64,000 nucleotides of DNA from Micropterix aruncella (taxonomy: Eukaryota > Arthropoda > Insecta > Lepidoptera > Micropterigidae). This document shows, piece after piece, positions 9,985 through 23,130 of the stretch. The position numbers and the translations under genes are program-made. The stretch covers positions 39,976,162 through 40,040,161 of the forward strand of contig OX155951.1 in NCBI GenBank assembly GCA_944548615.1, written 5' to 3'. Each line of letters begins with the position of its first letter. Position 1 is the first letter of the stretch. The notes under the pieces are model-generated. The model saw only the letters and a list, made by a program, of their open reading frames with translations, was not told where the DNA came from and did no database searches.

Positions 9985-10846
9985 GCGAAAGTTGGAATTA
10001 AAATATGGAATTACGCATTGGAGCCATTCGGTAAACGCAGAGGAAATATTCATAGTACAAAAACGATGTTTACGAATTATATGTGGAATTCCAAAGACTG
10101 ACAGCTGCAAACCACTGTTTAAAAAGGAGTTTGTGCTAACGTTTATATCGATATACATCTTGGAAACCTGCAAATTTGTAAGGGACCACGATCAGTATTT
10201 CAAAACAAACAATGTTGAACATGGCTATAACACAAGAAATAAACATGAGCTACAAGCACCCAAGCCAAATTTAACACTATTTAAAAAAGGAATGTTATAC
10301 AATGCAATAAAAATCTATAACAACCTACCTGCAAATATCAAAGAAATAAAAGGAAAAGGGTTTACCGCAGCGTTGAAAAAATGGCTTATCGATAAAAGCT
10401 TTTACACATTAAACGAATATTTCTCATAATATTATATTGTAGGCATGCATTTTCATTTTCTTTTTACAATAAATCAATTAGGAAGATTACACATTTCAAA
10501 TTATATACATTTCGTATTTATAGGCGGATTTTTGATTATTCCTTGATTTTGATTTTTTTCTTTATTTTTTATATTATTGGTGAATTGTTTTTATTAATTG
10601 TCTTCTACTGTTAGTTCTACTTATCCGGTCTGTTTAGAATTTTTCCTGTTAAACCAGTAAAATAATTACATTTTTTAATAGGATATTATAATTAGCAGAT
10701 AAGTAAATTTAGCAGATAAGTAAATTTGTCAATCTGTTTCAATAACAGGTAATTGTGAGAGACATAGTTTTACGCATTATCACCATAAATGTACCACCAC
10801 AATTTCGGACAATAAATATATTTCTATTTCTATTTCTATTTCTAAA
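9985..10846 (+). mobile_element. 5'-truncated LINE with (ATTTCT)n tail
   Basis: The plus-strand ORF2 C-terminus (9992-10429) is followed by a ~390-nt 3' UTR that ends in four TATTTC units at about 10817-10846. A microsatellite 3' tail in place of poly-A is typical of CR1-group LINEs. The 5' part of the element is missing. Confidence 0.65.
9992..10429 (+). pseudogene. LINE ORF2 C-terminal fragment
   Basis: The 145-codon open frame starts within the element and includes YGITHWSHSVNAEEIFIVQK, RCLRIICGIPKTDSC, then HGYNTRNKHEL, KGMLYNAIKIYNNLPANIKE and LKKWLIDKSFYTLNEYF. The CR1/jockey C-terminal pattern is clear: a YxxxxWG equivalent, QKRCLRII, NTRNK, YNxLPxxIK and LKxWLxxxxFYxxxEF. The reverse transcriptase domain is absent. 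The first residues (upstream of 9992) are in another frame, indicating a frameshift. The stop at 10429 looks authentic because it precedes the 3' UTR and tail. Confidence 0.7.
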
Positions 10847-11040
10847 AAGCCAGCCGCTAAATAGTATTCTTCTTCTTCTTATCAATATTCATCTTCTTCG
10901 TATGCCATGACCGCCACTGACGTTGGCTGTCATATTGGCTATTGCAAATTTATTGGCCGTCGCTCGACACAAGCACGTGAAACTATTCCCATTGATTACG
11001 GAGCCAAGTTCCTTCGGCTATTTTACATTAAATTATTAGG

Positions 11041-11250
11041 TATTTTTATTATTTATTTATTTAAGAAAAGCACTATATTATTATATGCATAAGCACTATT
11101 GATCCCATTTTAAACAGTAGCATAAAAGAAAGCACCGCAGCCGAATACATTCATTAAAGCAACTCCGCCTAACTAGGTCTAGACCCGTACTAAAATAAGC
11201 GTGTCAAGTAAGCAATGGCTTGTGCATATGTGAAACTATATCATTATCAA
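11041..11250 (-). mobile_element. LINE 3' end (copy c)
   Basis: A plus-strand TTATTATTTATTTATTTAAG run marks the reverse of the tail. The conserved motif (plus CGCCTAACTAGGTCTAGACC, then CGTACTAAAAT, 11166-11202) lies about 110 nt inside. Its outer stem is eroded in this copy, while CTAG, the CGGG loop and CTAGTTAGGC are kept. Confidence 0.5.
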
Positions 11251-12139
11251 ATTTATTAATAATTAAAGTAAACTAATAATATTAAAATAAGTTAATAATA
11301 AAATATACAGGATGAGTTTTTAATTATTGGAAAAGGTTAATCAGTACGAGCAAAAAAGCCACATTCAACAAAAAAACATTGCAAAAAAATTTTTTTTTTC
11401 TCTGATTTGTAAATTGTATATATTGAAAAATATGTTTGAGAAGCGTTAAGCGCGCTGCGCCATCGATAAATAAGTAAAATATTACTAATAAACAATATTA
11501 GCGATATTTTACCTACTGCTAGAGGGCGCATCGTGCTAAACGCTTTTTATGATATAAAAAAATCTGTGTTCAAATAAAATAAAAATAAATGTTTTTGTTT
11601 TTCTCCCATTTTTTTAACAAAACTTGTTTATTTGCTCGTACTGGTAACTAAAAACTCACGGTGTATAATACTAATAATAAACAAAATAATAATAATAAAC
11701 AAATTAATCATCAATCTAAAAACTAAGTCATGCCTTTATATAGTCTACGAGCAATATTTAAAAATGCCCATCATAAAAAATATATTCATACATAAAGGTG
11801 TATCTTTTTCTCATGAGCGAAGTATTTGATTTTGCGGATTTTGATTGTCACAGCGAGTTTTCGAGCGGTTATTTAAAAAAAAAGTTTAATATATGTCTGA
11901 TAAAGAAGTAACTATCGTCAATGACCTGGATTTTTTCGTCTATGTATAGATAACCGGAAATTTGCCACTCACAACGCAGTGAGCTTTTCTTTCAACAACA
12001 ATTCGTTACTCGCGCTGTTTTACCTGAAAAGGGTCGATTTTTCTTCCCTTAAATTATTCCACTCGACTCAGGCATGAGATCGAGGAGAACCTTCTTAGGT
12101 ATGGTTATTTATCTCGCCCTCCTCAATGGCAAATTTATT
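11251..12139. other. No gene recognised
   Basis: AT-rich intergenic DNA without family resemblance on either strand. Confidence 0.4.
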
Positions 12140-12300
12140 AAAACCAATGTCATAATATCATAGGCGGTTGCCGTCGTATCATCAGCGTATAGTAGGGCTA
12201 TGCGTGATTTATCTGTTACCCGTGGTGGTAAACTCGAGAGGATCATTTGTCTTACTAGGGTAGCAGTGTCAATAGCGAAATTTAATAATACATAATATGG
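12140..12300 (-). pseudogene. LINE reverse transcriptase palm fragment
   Basis: The minus strand translates to SRIALLYADDTTATAYDI, with YADD at 12189-12178, preceded by YYVLLNFAID-like text. LLYADDT is the catalytic palm motif of non-LTR reverse transcriptases. Flanking frames are broken and no other domain is attached. Confidence 0.5.
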
Positions 12301-14502
12301 AAGAGGATGAGCAGTGATATTATGACGATATCGAGTATTAAATAAAATATATACCTACAGTATTTTAAGATATAACAAAGGCAGAACTTTGTATAAAATG
12401 ATACATTGATATTATAACAACCCAAGTGGGATAAGAAACGTTTCTTTTGTTGTTGTTTTGGTATTGAAATTGAAGAAAATAAAAAAAACCGTACGGTCGA
12501 CGTTTTTTAATATACTTACCCAGTGGATACATGGCGTCACCCTCTCCCCCGCCCACCATTGTGAAGGCTTAACAAATGACTCTTTAACACTGCTCTTCCC
12601 AGAGTGCACCTAATACACACAAAAATCCTTTAAAAACGTTAGTTTTAGGCTTTGTACAATACTATGCTACAATAAAATACTTCAGATATATTTACCAGTT
12701 TAAAAAAAAGGTAATCAAGGAAATCCTCAAAAAACCGAGGAAATTACAGTCGACGGTAATCACGTTTGTTGTTGAAAACTGGCATGAAGAGTCGTGTTTC
12801 CAGGCGATTTCCTATAAACCTATCTCCATGTGGTTCGCAGACATCACCAGATGTTTCCCTTGCTATTTTGAGCATTCGTTCTGTAGTTTAGTGTGGCAGA
12901 GAAACCCCTCCATAGTAGGAAATAATGCCGCCGGGTGATCGGGTTTTTACACGTGGTCCAGTCGTATCACGTGGGGAATACTTCATACGTACCGCTTCCA
13001 TCTTTTGAAGGGGTGTCAGGATAAAACGGGACACGAAAAAATTGGAACTGCTTCTATAGTTGTTTTTAGTTTAACGGTTGAAAGAATGCTTACATATCGT
13101 TATACCAGCCTGGTGTGTCGGGTTCGGCCGTTGTAGTCGACACCGTCCTACTGTCTTTAGTAGTAATACTGCTCTATAGGATTATCGGACTGATGCAACA
13201 GAGCGGGGAGGGGGGACATGTAATGTACGTACGTTATATTATTCGCTACTCACTATTCAGTAATCGCCATTTTGGTAATTTAATAATATTTATAATGCAG
13301 AAAAAAAATTATTCAAGTATAAAATTATGTAAGAAAAATTAAGGATTTCATATTTTTCCCAAAAATTCAGTTCTTTTGTAATAGTAATAAATTTTGGTAT
13401 CCTTTTTTAACATTATTTTTCTCTTAACCTCCATACTATAGACCAGTGATGCCCAACTGATATTGCTCGAAGGGCTATTTTCAAAACCCCGATAAACCAT
13501 GCCGGCACCGCCGAGTTGATTAAAAAACATAAGTGATATAAAGGAAACTACATTATACAAATACACCACTTTTTATTTATTATGTTAATATGACACACTC
13601 ACTACACTTCAAACATAATATACACTGTATATTATACAGGAACAGCAAAAAGCTAATGCGATACTTGCCTGTTCACATATTCAGAAAGCTTTTAAATTCT
13701 GGTTGGTTACCCAAAATCATACAATTTTTGACGTGTTCGTTAGTTAACATACTTCTGTATTTGGTTTTAAGACTTATACTTAAGATGGCCTATAGTATAG
13801 ACCATCTTATAGACCATCTTTTCTGCATAGAGAGATTTCGATAAATATTGTTTTCCATACGAGTGCGATCCACCCTCAGGTAAAGGCATATGAATCATAT
13901 TTTGTTACAATGAGTCATTTTCTATCCCCTTCTTCGTCATCCCTGGATATTTCCCAAGTATTTTTAATATGGGCAAGGTGATGTCGGTTGGGCGTAAGGG
14001 TCACGGTCGACGGTTCGGCATAGCGCTGCGGTATGAGGGAAGCTCTCGCGAAACATAATTTACATGTCACTCATATTACGACCGAGGTTATGAATGATAA
14101 CATGTCAACATGCCACCTTTGTCTTCGTTTTGGCGCCGCTGGGGCTGCGTTGCCAATTTTCATCTGACTAGTTTTCCATCGCTGACAGATTTACGGGAAG
14201 CTCTTACCGAGATGACGACGTTCCTGCCTATATTTTGTTTGTTCTGCTCACACTACACACAGGTATAGCGATGCAACATGATGCCCCTCATGAGAAAACC
14301 AAATTCGCGCAATAACACGTCTTGTCTTTTCTAGCTGTTCGACACAACAGAATCAACGCGATATTAAAAACAAGTAAATATATTGAAAATAATAAGAAAC
14401 ACGACTGCCGTTTCAGAAAGTGAACTATTGTATATAAAAAAATATATAACTTTTTTTTAATGAAATATATGTGGTTTATGTATTTATCCATATAGATTTT
14501 AA
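12301..14502. other. No gene; scattered repeat termini
   Basis: Mostly unassigned. At about 13110-13142, GTGTCGGGTTCGGCCGTTGT followed by AGTCGAC resembles the terminus of the foldback family (41677-43089). At about 13443, CAGTGATGCCCAACTG resembles a hAT-type terminus. Both are weak matches and neither is paired with a second end. Confidence 0.35.
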
Positions 14503-14720
14503 AATTTTATTTATCTATTTATCCATAGCTTACATAATTTTAATTAATTATTCACTAACTATCGATTAAAACTATTAGTGAATTAGGAATAAGTTTAGTG
14601 CCTGAATAATCAGTAAAAAAAAGGTACAGGTCGATATGGAGTATACTGCCTCACTAGACATAGGCCTGTGTCGAGGCAGATACATGTCTATATCCAGAAT
14701 GTTCTCAATCAGACATATCG
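14503..14720 (-). mobile_element. LINE 3' end (copy d)
   Basis: The tail complement (TTTTATTTATCTATTTATCC) is at about 14505-14525. The conserved hairpin is 14641-14683, here with a longer stem: CTGCCTC pairs perfectly with GAGGCAG, and the flanking GTAT and ATAC add pairs with a one-base bulge. A family A element follows directly. Confidence 0.55.
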
Positions 14721-14721
14721 G

Positions 14722-14968
14722 TTGACAATAAATGTGATATATTCAATTTAATTTATTAACATTTGGACATTTGGACAACTGATTACTTAACATATTGTCA
14801 ATTAAGGTACGATATGGCACTCAGGATGACATATTGATTCTAACAATACCACACACTTCTAAATCGGTTGAAGCGTTTAGAAAATATGGTGGAATGAAAA
14901 AACGGAAAACATACATAGGTGAACCCTGAACACAACACACTCCTATTTTGTTGGGCAGTCGTGTGAAA
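14722..14968 (-). mobile_element. Short TIR element, family A copy 2 (partial)
   Basis: Inverse of the copy at 1880. The terminus CACACGACTGCCCAACAAAA is at 14968-14949, and AAACGCTTCAACCGATTTAG follows inside. The other end is missing beyond about 14722. Confidence 0.6.
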
Positions 14969-15382
14969 AAGTTTGATACCATACGAGGAAAAAGAATTAT
15001 GACGAAATGGTTAATTGAGCTAGGAACGGACGAACATAAGAAATTGATTGACTATAGTGATTGTATAAAAATACCTACTAACATATATTTTTCTGCTTAT
15101 ATAAGAATACATACCTTCATACATACTACAACATACATACTACATACATATATATGTACAAATGTATGTTTATGTGTATATATACATATGTATTAAATAT
15201 TTGGAACAATATATATTTATAATATGTATGTTAAATGTATTATTATATATATGTTATGTATGTATACAATGTATACGATATATGTATAGAATAGTTATGT
15301 ATACTATACAGATACGTTAACTGTATGTATACAATATTTTATATAAATATATAGTTCCCATTTATCATCTACTAGAAAAAAT
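14969..15382. repeat. TACA/TATG low-complexity tract
   Basis: Purine-pyrimidine alternating sequence rich in CATACATA and TATGTATG, from about 15105 to 15350. No gene. Confidence 0.5.
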
Positions 15383-15964
15383 ACGTGTGGCACTCGGGGA
15401 CTGCCGCGGTAAAGCTATTGCATAGCATTTTTAACAACTTATGCAATTATAATTATTTATTTATTTTATTTTTTTATTTTTTTCTGATATCAGATAACTG
15501 CGCTCTATCGGAAAACGTTGGAATTATTCCGAATCATCTGCAGCTTCGGAATAATTTAAACGACTTCCGATAGAGCGCCGCGCAGGATTTTTTATTCGAT
15601 AAAGCAAAAAAAACGGATTATTCCAAAAAATTCGTAGATAAAAAGATAGATAATTAAATTATCTTTAAAATGGTGCAGGTTTCATAATAATACGCCAGAT
15701 AGTATTTGCGTAGTAGTTGTTTTTGTGTTCGGTTAGACCTAATTTCACAAATTAATTACACTATGTAATATAAACAAAATCTAAAATATTCAAAGCTAAG
15801 AATATTAGGCAAATGTTCTTGTTTAACATATATTTTTTTCTAATCGTAAGCAGTACTCGTTTAGACGTAATTATCAGTTTAAAAGCATTAATTTTCGTTA
15901 AGAAATTTCTTCATTCGGTCGCCGCGCTGGCCGAGGCCCGCGATAAAAGCTATGCAATAGCTTA
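15383..15964 (+). mobile_element. ~590-bp hairpin repeat family, copy 2
   Basis: Same ends as copy 1 (ACGTGTGGCACTCGGGGACT; GATAAAAGCTATGCAATAGC). The internal hairpin is shorter (from 15499 to 15578) because part of the loop-proximal stem has been deleted. Outside the hairpin it aligns with copy 1 throughout, with substitutions and small indels. Confidence 0.8.
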
Positions 15965-17267
15965 ACAATTAATAATAGTGCGTATAGAAATTTAAAACAA
16001 TGAATGACAGCCTACCCTTAGTACGGGCATACAAGGTAGATTATAAACCCTACAACCTGGTTTATAAATGTGTACAATATTAAATTAAAATAAAATAAAG
16101 TTTTGGTGTTGGTCTTAGAAGGGATGGTATCTGGTACGACCACTCTGGTCTGGAATGACGTTAGATTTTCACGGCTCCTTGGTTTAAGTATGCGATGAAA
16201 TATACTGCCCTTACACGAAAAATTCTTGTCTCCTAACAAAACCAATGTATGTAGTGGCAAAAACAAACATTAAAAGATCGAGAAACAGAGTAGAGTGCTC
16301 AGCCCCCAACAGCACACGTAGAAAGCCGGGTCAATGGGCCCGGTTCACGTGAAGCCCCGCTAAAGGGTGATTACCCAGCGGAAGAGGTCACGGGCCTGCA
16401 ATAAGTCCCGTCGGCCGATCCACAGAATTCGGGTCTCCTCAGTTGCCTCTGCGCTCTCTGGTAAGCCAGATGTATATCGCAAGAATTATGAAATTTATAA
16501 TATTATTATATATTTATATAGGTATGCGTCGTCAGTCCAGTCTTTGTTCGGTTTTCATCCATATTTTAAACCCTTCCATTCCCCGGATAAAAATGACAAA
16601 AGGGGCAAACACAAGAAAGGGTATGATATGCCAACGGGATTACATCGAGGATCAGCGGGGATAATTATTTGGAATAAATTTAAAGATGGCGCGATAATCG
16701 AAGCACCGGCCATCGCTGAATTATTTATGGAGGGATCGTGGGGATGACAGGACGGAAGAAGGAAAAAACTTAATAATTCCCACCTCATTGCTATTCAAGA
16801 TCGGGCCTTGATCGAGCTCTATAGTTGGCGTCGGCGGCCGTCGAGGCGCTCCGTGCCCAAGAATGGCAAGGCCTTGGCCGCCCCGTACGCAAAATTTCTT
16901 TCGGGCCTCTCGGGCGCCCGATAATATATATGTTTATGGAAATGAATATTTTTTTTATCACAAGAATGTCTCTTTTACGAACTTTTGTTGAAAGATTTTC
17001 TATTTCCTGACAAGAATATTGTTATTAAACAGGAAGCGTGGCATTTTTAACATAGTTATGTGTTGTTTAAGTTTACTAGATATGGGATAATGCCATTTAA
17101 GGTTTTATTTTTACTAATGAAATTAGCAATGTATATTTTTTTTTAAAAATGACGTTAAGAAATACGAAAAATTATAGGATTTTAACTGTCAAAAATTATT
17201 TAAAATATTAAAAAAAAAAACAAACGATGATAGTTACCTGAGATTTTTGAGAAAGGAATATTATACA
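15965..17267. other. No gene recognised; GC-rich block
   Basis: At about 16290-16470 a GC-richer block (GCCGGGTCAATGGGCCCGGT and following) stands out, and another lies at about 16820-16920. Overlapping open frames on both strands at 16367-16788 show no family resemblance. Confidence 0.35.
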
Positions 17268-18015
17268 TCTATACTAATATTATAAAGAGGTAAAGTTTGT
17301 GAAGTTGTCGGAAGTAATCTCTGGATCTACTGACCCGATTTTGAAAATTCTTTTACTAATATAAATCCACGTTATTTGTGAGTGTCATAGGCAATATTCG
17401 AAAAATATTCGAAAAATAAAAAGGCTTTTTCGTGGTAGTCGGATTTCCAAAGTAAGTAGGAAAAAACGGTCGAACGAAAACGTTTCTAACTAACGCTGCC
17501 TTAACGATGAGAGATATATGATTAAGTTCTAGAGAAAAGTTGTAGAGCTTGATAATGCCTACAAAAAAGTCAGTGACAGCATATGTCTAACTTTTATATT
17601 TAAGTAACAAAAAGTAGTATTTTATATAAAAAAAATAATTTTAATCGTTAGGTCATGTTTATTGGTAATATTATCAACAATTATGAATTATTATCAATAT
17701 ATGTAAATTTATCGTCTCAAGTGTTTAAAACAAAAGACTTTTCCCTTTTACTGCATACAATTTTACTTTTACTGCATAAATGGTTAAAGAGATAAGACAC
17801 TCACAAATAAGATACTCACAAGAAGACACTAACAAATAACGGCAATGTAGTCAAATTGGCATGCAAATACATACATACATATGCAGTAAAAATATAACCC
17901 TTCTTTTGGCAGTCAGGAAATAAATCATAGCACTCAGTACTAACCAAACCACAGACATAATTTCATCACAAGTAAAAAGTTTTACCGCCCAACGAAGTGG
18001 GCACGGGTCAGCTAG
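17268..18015 (+). mobile_element. Non-autonomous Helitron, both ends present
   Basis: It starts TCTATACTAATATTATAAAG directly after an A and ends GGGTCAGCTAG directly before a T. This is the A|TC...CTRR|T geometry expected of Helitrons, which insert between A and T without target duplication. About 12 nt before CTAG is a hairpin, GCCCA-ACGAAG-TGGGC, the usual rolling-circle terminator. It is 748 bp with no Rep/helicase coding, so it depends on an autonomous partner. The 5' sequence matches a Helitron family common in Lepidoptera (recalled, not searched). Confidence 0.75.
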
Positions 18016-19734
18016 TTATAGTAATAAATATATGTATGTGTGTGTGTTTATATGTGAGAACGAACGAGTGAGAGATATATATTTGTATGAGGGTGATTTA
18101 ATTTGTATATGGTTTGTTTAGATAGGGCTGTTCTTATATATGGTATTTATTAAATTATGGTATCCTTATGTATGAATGGTATTCGGTATGGGTAGAGTTA
18201 CTTTCACAGCTTTGAAGAAAAAGTTGAACGATAAATGAAATATGTCAATATCCGAAAAATACTTAATGTTGGAGGTGAGATCTAACATAATCATGCCTTT
18301 ATTGAGAGTGGCCTGGCCTCCCGTTTATGATGCTGTGCGAAGGCCAGGTTCCCAATCTTGAGTCGATTTTTACCTCAGCCGGACAGAGAGCAAAGTAAAC
18401 GCAAATAATATTATTTTCACAATTTCTTATCTATAAATTAATATACAGAGACGCTTACCATAGTAGTTGATTACTGAAGAGGGAGTGACTAAAGAGTGAT
18501 TTTATTCATGAAACATCAGCCTTTTTATACCCAGCATTTTGACGATGAAATGTTCGAAAGTGTATCAAAATGTACGGTTTGTGGTATTTGAAAGACGCAT
18601 AGTTTTAGCTGAGACCGAAAGACACGATTCAATTTCTTGTTAATTATATTGTTATTGACGTCAGAAGAAAATTCGTGTGAAAAACGTTACACGTGGGTAA
18701 ACTATATTTATATATTTTGTACTAAAACTTCTGTAATTTTATAACGTACATTTATAAATATGACGTATCTATTTATCTATCTTAGATTTCAATTAAAATA
18801 CGTATTTTATAATAATTGGCGATTGGAGATTTAGAAATATAAGTCGAGGGCTCTAGTAGTTCTGACACTTCAGTTACCTTTTTAAAATCTCCATAGAGTT
18901 TGCATTTTCAGTATATAACTGATCATTTCTCCTGAGATAGAAAAGAGGTCAGTTTATAGACAAATCAGTCATGGCATTGCTTCCAGCAAAAAATGCCTAA
19001 TTTGTTTACTATAATGTGTATTTTCCAAGATTTTTATTTTAAGCAAATATAATAAGAGCTCTCTTGTATGAAACATATGCGGCATACAAGTGAAAATGTC
19101 AGAGTGGTGCGAAACAAAAATAAAAGAGTAATGTTTTTCTTTTCGTCGACAAGTCATAAGATAATGGGAGACGTGAGCTGCGGGCGGAGTGCGAATTGCA
19201 AACTTACAAAAGCTACCTAAATGGAAGATGGTTGATTTGGCGATACCAATATTTTAGTTTCAGTAGGATTTTAAATTTAATGTCATGTGTTTTTCGTGAT
19301 AAAAGCGTTATACCTTCAAAGTTTTTTTTGAATTTTCTTTTAGCAGTTCCCAATTACAGGGAATCTATATACTTAGTATTAGGCAGGTCCAGGTTTTAGC
19401 TTCTAATACACGGGGAAATTAGTTTAAGTTGTATATGATGGTTTATTTATCTCTATCGCATGCATTAATCTATTTGCATAAACTAAGAGAATGAAAGATG
19501 CGCTGAAAGCCGATTGGCCATCTCGAAATGAAAAATTAAAACAAGAAAATACAATTGTATACATTAATAAGGAGAATATAGGGGAAATCACATGCATTCA
19601 ATAGCTAATACCTAACATTTATATAAACACGGTATATGTATGGCGTTTTTTCCGAATAAAGTGTCTATACAAACTCCTTGACTGCCTCAGCGGCGCAGAT
19701 GTTCATATTCAACTCACCGAATATGCCTGTATAA
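18016..19734. other. No gene recognised
   Basis: AT-rich, with short open frames only. A TATG/GTGT microsatellite-like stretch follows the Helitron at about 18030-18060. Confidence 0.4.
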
Positions 19735-20312
19735 GAAGTATGATCACGTGTCCGAATATAGGGCAAAGTTAAATTGGTTGCCAGTACGCCTAAGGAGAAA
19801 CGTTCATATACTTGCCTCCTCTATCGTGTACTCTCCCAATCAACACCATCCTATCTCCACGAGCTTTTTGAACCATTAAATTCACACGGTCTCGTACTTC
19901 GGTCAGCCTCTGGCAGTTTGCTAAAAAATCCTTGTCATAATACTGATTTCTATTGTGACTCTTTCTGGGTCTATGTAAGACTCTGAAACGATCTCCCGGC
20001 TAATATACGAAACTCACCTTCTTTACCATCATTTAAGAGTCACCTCAAAGATATATTACCTTTCTAAGAAGTAACCAGATCTTCCCTTTTTCTCCTCTTT
20101 CTCTTCTAATTTCCTCTCCTCGGGCATTCTTAGTTTTAAATATCTTTACTGGTTTGCATTTTATGCAGACGAATGTTATAATCTTAATTTCCACAATGCG
20201 CGCATTTATCACTCTAATTAGGTTAGTTGTAAGACATTGCCATGTGGCTATAAGTTCGCCTTTTTGTATCATGATTAAGTGAAAATAAAGAGTATATTAT
20301 TATTATTTATAT
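19735..20312 (+). mobile_element. LINE ORF2 C-terminus and 3' UTR (decayed)
   Basis: Frameshifted translation gives SEYRAKLNWLPVRLRR, then LLYRVLSQSTPSYLHELFEP, then NDLPANIRNSPSLPSFKSHL and KDILPF. This matches the jockey-type C-terminal pattern (LxWLPVxxRRxxxxLxLxYxxL ... LWNxLPxxIRxSxSxxSFKxxLKxxL). A short UTR ends in a TATTATTATT tail near 20290-20305. At least one frameshift (about 19800) and an early stop make it non-functional. Confidence 0.6.
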
Positions 20313-22429
20313 ATATTAATGAAGTGAGGGCAGACTTTTTGTGGGAGATATTGCTTTACAATTCCACCACGGAGTTATTCCACTCCTTTACTTCCAGTGC
20401 CTCCATGCTGTAGATGAGATGAAGACGTCAGCTTTACTTTGCAAAATTCCTCCATAAATTAGTGAAAACAAGTAAGCTTGGTTATTTATACTCGTATGAT
20501 ACGAGGACCCAAGGCCCAAGGTCAGAATGGAAGCTTCACATGTAACCCGATCGTGATGTATGTATGTATGTAAAAAACTCGCTAATCAAAATCGCTGAAA
20601 ACTACGTTGTTCAAAATAACTTTGACAAAATTAATAAGCAAAAATTACGAAAAAACGGGATGCATCGCGTTGACCTTCATTTTTCTTTATTATTTTTTAA
20701 TGAAATAATTATACACTCTCAACTGACTGCAGCGATACATCGATACATTCTGATGTAGGACCTGCTTGACCGATTTTAAAACCATAATTGCGCAATTCCG
20801 TCCGGCTCTCGCTTTCTTTTACTGGATCAGAAAAAAAATAGTCGACATAATTATTAGACGTTATACCATACAAATGTAAAGCGTACTATTGCCTAGATGG
20901 GGTTTAACCCCTGGGTGGCCACGCACGCCGATCGGCTTTTTTCGTATTTTCCCTTTTTTCAATTATTGGCTCTATTTCTCCCTCCACTGCGGTAGGAGCA
21001 TGCCATTAAGCCTGCCATTGAATAAGCTACCGTTATACCGTATATTAATATTCTTGCATATACCTTCTAAAACAAATTTTCGAGAGCATCGAAATTTTTC
21101 CCTGGAATGACTGGCTTCCGAAAGGTTAATTCATTGCTTAGCCCTAGAATCGTCCCCTGTTGGCCGCTATAATAACCACTTAATAATGCATGCTTCTGCC
21201 GCCAAATTTAATTCAGTAATATTTAGATTTTCGTACATAATTTTAATATATGCACGGGGTGTAATGCATGTAAGCACGTTCACCTGTGACCCAAATGAGG
21301 ATGACAGTGCGTTAGCGTGAATAAGAAGTTGGTATGGTTTTAGCATTTTCGAAAGTTGGATAGGATTCGTAAGGGATGTAGGGGCGACCTATTTGGTATT
21401 CAATGTCACGCTGGCCCCGCCCCCGCCCTGCTTCCGAGGCTTCCGCCACAAATTGTGATTAATAACACGGCGCTGGCGCGGGCTCAGGCACAATAAGAGC
21501 CATCCGAGATGGTGTCTGCGTCTCGTCGCTTGCCGTGTGGCCGCGGCCTCCAGGCACGCTTGTCAGTTTGGCGTCGCGGAAAACTTTTGACGCGGCAGCC
21601 CGACGGAATTTCACGCGAACCGGGCACAGCCTACCAAAAAAGACCACCATATAAAATCATAATATTTTTAGATATATTTTTTCATGAAGCTGCGTCCACA
21701 TTAGACATTTTTCAGTAAAATTATAAAATTTGTAGTTTTGCTGGTATCGCTGTTGCTAAGTGTATGTCCACGATAAAGCCTTGATTTTCGAATTAAAAAT
21801 ACTTTACGGATATATAAAAGAAAATTAAAATTAACCAGATAAATAATTTAAACCCTATTACTTTTATTGATATTTTTTATAAATATAAAGAATAATAATA
21901 TTATATATTTGCACAATGTTGTCATGTCAAGAGTGGCAGATGAAACGCTTTTTTTAGGACGCCTTGTTTTAGGTCTAAATATTTTTTATTATTTTGACAT
22001 TTTGTCTGTCAACAAGTAGAAATTATAGTAGTACTAATAATAACAATGGTATAATATTACTATAATATGTATGTACGTTCCTATATCTAAATTGTGTAAA
22101 TACAGAAATGTAAACGTCAAGATTTTGGTTTTTCTTTTTTTTTAAGTTAACGATATTCTTTTTTAGGTAATTTTAAAGTACGTTGTCCTGAAAGCCGTAA
22201 AACAGCGCTGAAACTCAATTTTAACGCTATAGTCAAGATGGTTTCATATTTCCTAAATGGCGGGTTTTTGGTTTTGTTGCGTTTTTAAATTAATTATTTT
22301 CATAATCTATAAAACGAAGTTATTATTATTAATAAAAAAAAATATAAATAAAAAAAACGTGGATTTTATGGGTTCTGTTGATCATCTCTAAATTCTCGAA
22401 GACGGATTTTACGCCAAGGCTCCTATTTA
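20313..22429. other. No gene recognised; GC-rich block
   Basis: A GC-rich block lies at about 21400-21625, with overlapping open frames on both strands (21459-21718) lacking family resemblance. A small palindrome, GGGGTTTAACCCC, lies near 20898. Confidence 0.4.
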
Positions 22430-23130
22430 GGTACACTTTTCTTCTGACTATATTAACGATATAACTGGCTGTGTAAGGCAAGGCATTTCCCAATATTTAT
22501 ATATGCAGATGATACCAAAATTTTCAAGAAAATTCACTCGTTATACGATTGTCTCCAACTAACTGCAGGAGGACATAGATCGTTTGGCAAAATACTGTTC
22601 TAGAATTGTTTTATTATAGATGCCAGCAAATGTGATTCCATCATAATTCCAAATAACAAACCAATACAGATTCCGTAATAAGTTAAATAGCAATAAATAA
22701 AAAAGTGAGTTGTCTGTGTCAGATCTTGAGGTTAGACAAGATAGCAAAACGCGTTCCTTTCTACGATAGTTACGAAAGCCTGCATACTGATAGCTATTAT
22801 TCGTCGTGTATCTGCAGCCTTTTAATCGATCGATATACTTAAGATATACTTAAGCTACCATCAATCGTGTGGAATCCATAATATACAACGTTACGTACAG
22901 CAATATACAGCGTCTCGTCATGTATTAAGGCGGTGCAGAGAAGATATTTAAGACGACCAAATTTATGTACATTTTGAGGCCAGGGTTCTCTTCGGAGTCC
23001 ATGATAATGCATAACTTGATGTTGCTAGAAAAGTCAAATAACATTATATTCAAATGTATGTAACTTTTCTCGATCTGGTCGAACTCATAGATTCTTCAAC
23101 CTGCCTAAAGTCAAAGCGAACTCAACGCAA
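22430..23130 (+). pseudogene. LINE reverse transcriptase fragment
   Basis: The palm motif reads FIYADDTKIFKKIHSLYDCL (YADD at 22502-22513). It is followed, one frameshift later, by LQEDIDRLAKYC and then DASKCDSIIIPNNKPIQI, the order seen in jockey-type enzymes. Further downstream (22900-23130) AEKIFKTTKF and later segments loosely resemble the C-terminal QRKFLRFL region. Frames are broken throughout. Confidence 0.55.

Noticed and set aside
12517..12535. U1 snRNA-like start (ATACTTACCC)
   Set aside because: Only the first ten bases resemble U1; the following sequence does not match the snRNA and there is no stem-loop order.
13441..13560. hAT terminus (CAGTGATGCCCAACTG)
   Set aside because: A single short match without a partner end, 8-bp duplication or transposase text.
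16367..16788. Overlapping open frames on both strands in a GC-richer block
   Set aside because: Frames on both strands reflect base composition; no motif was recognised.
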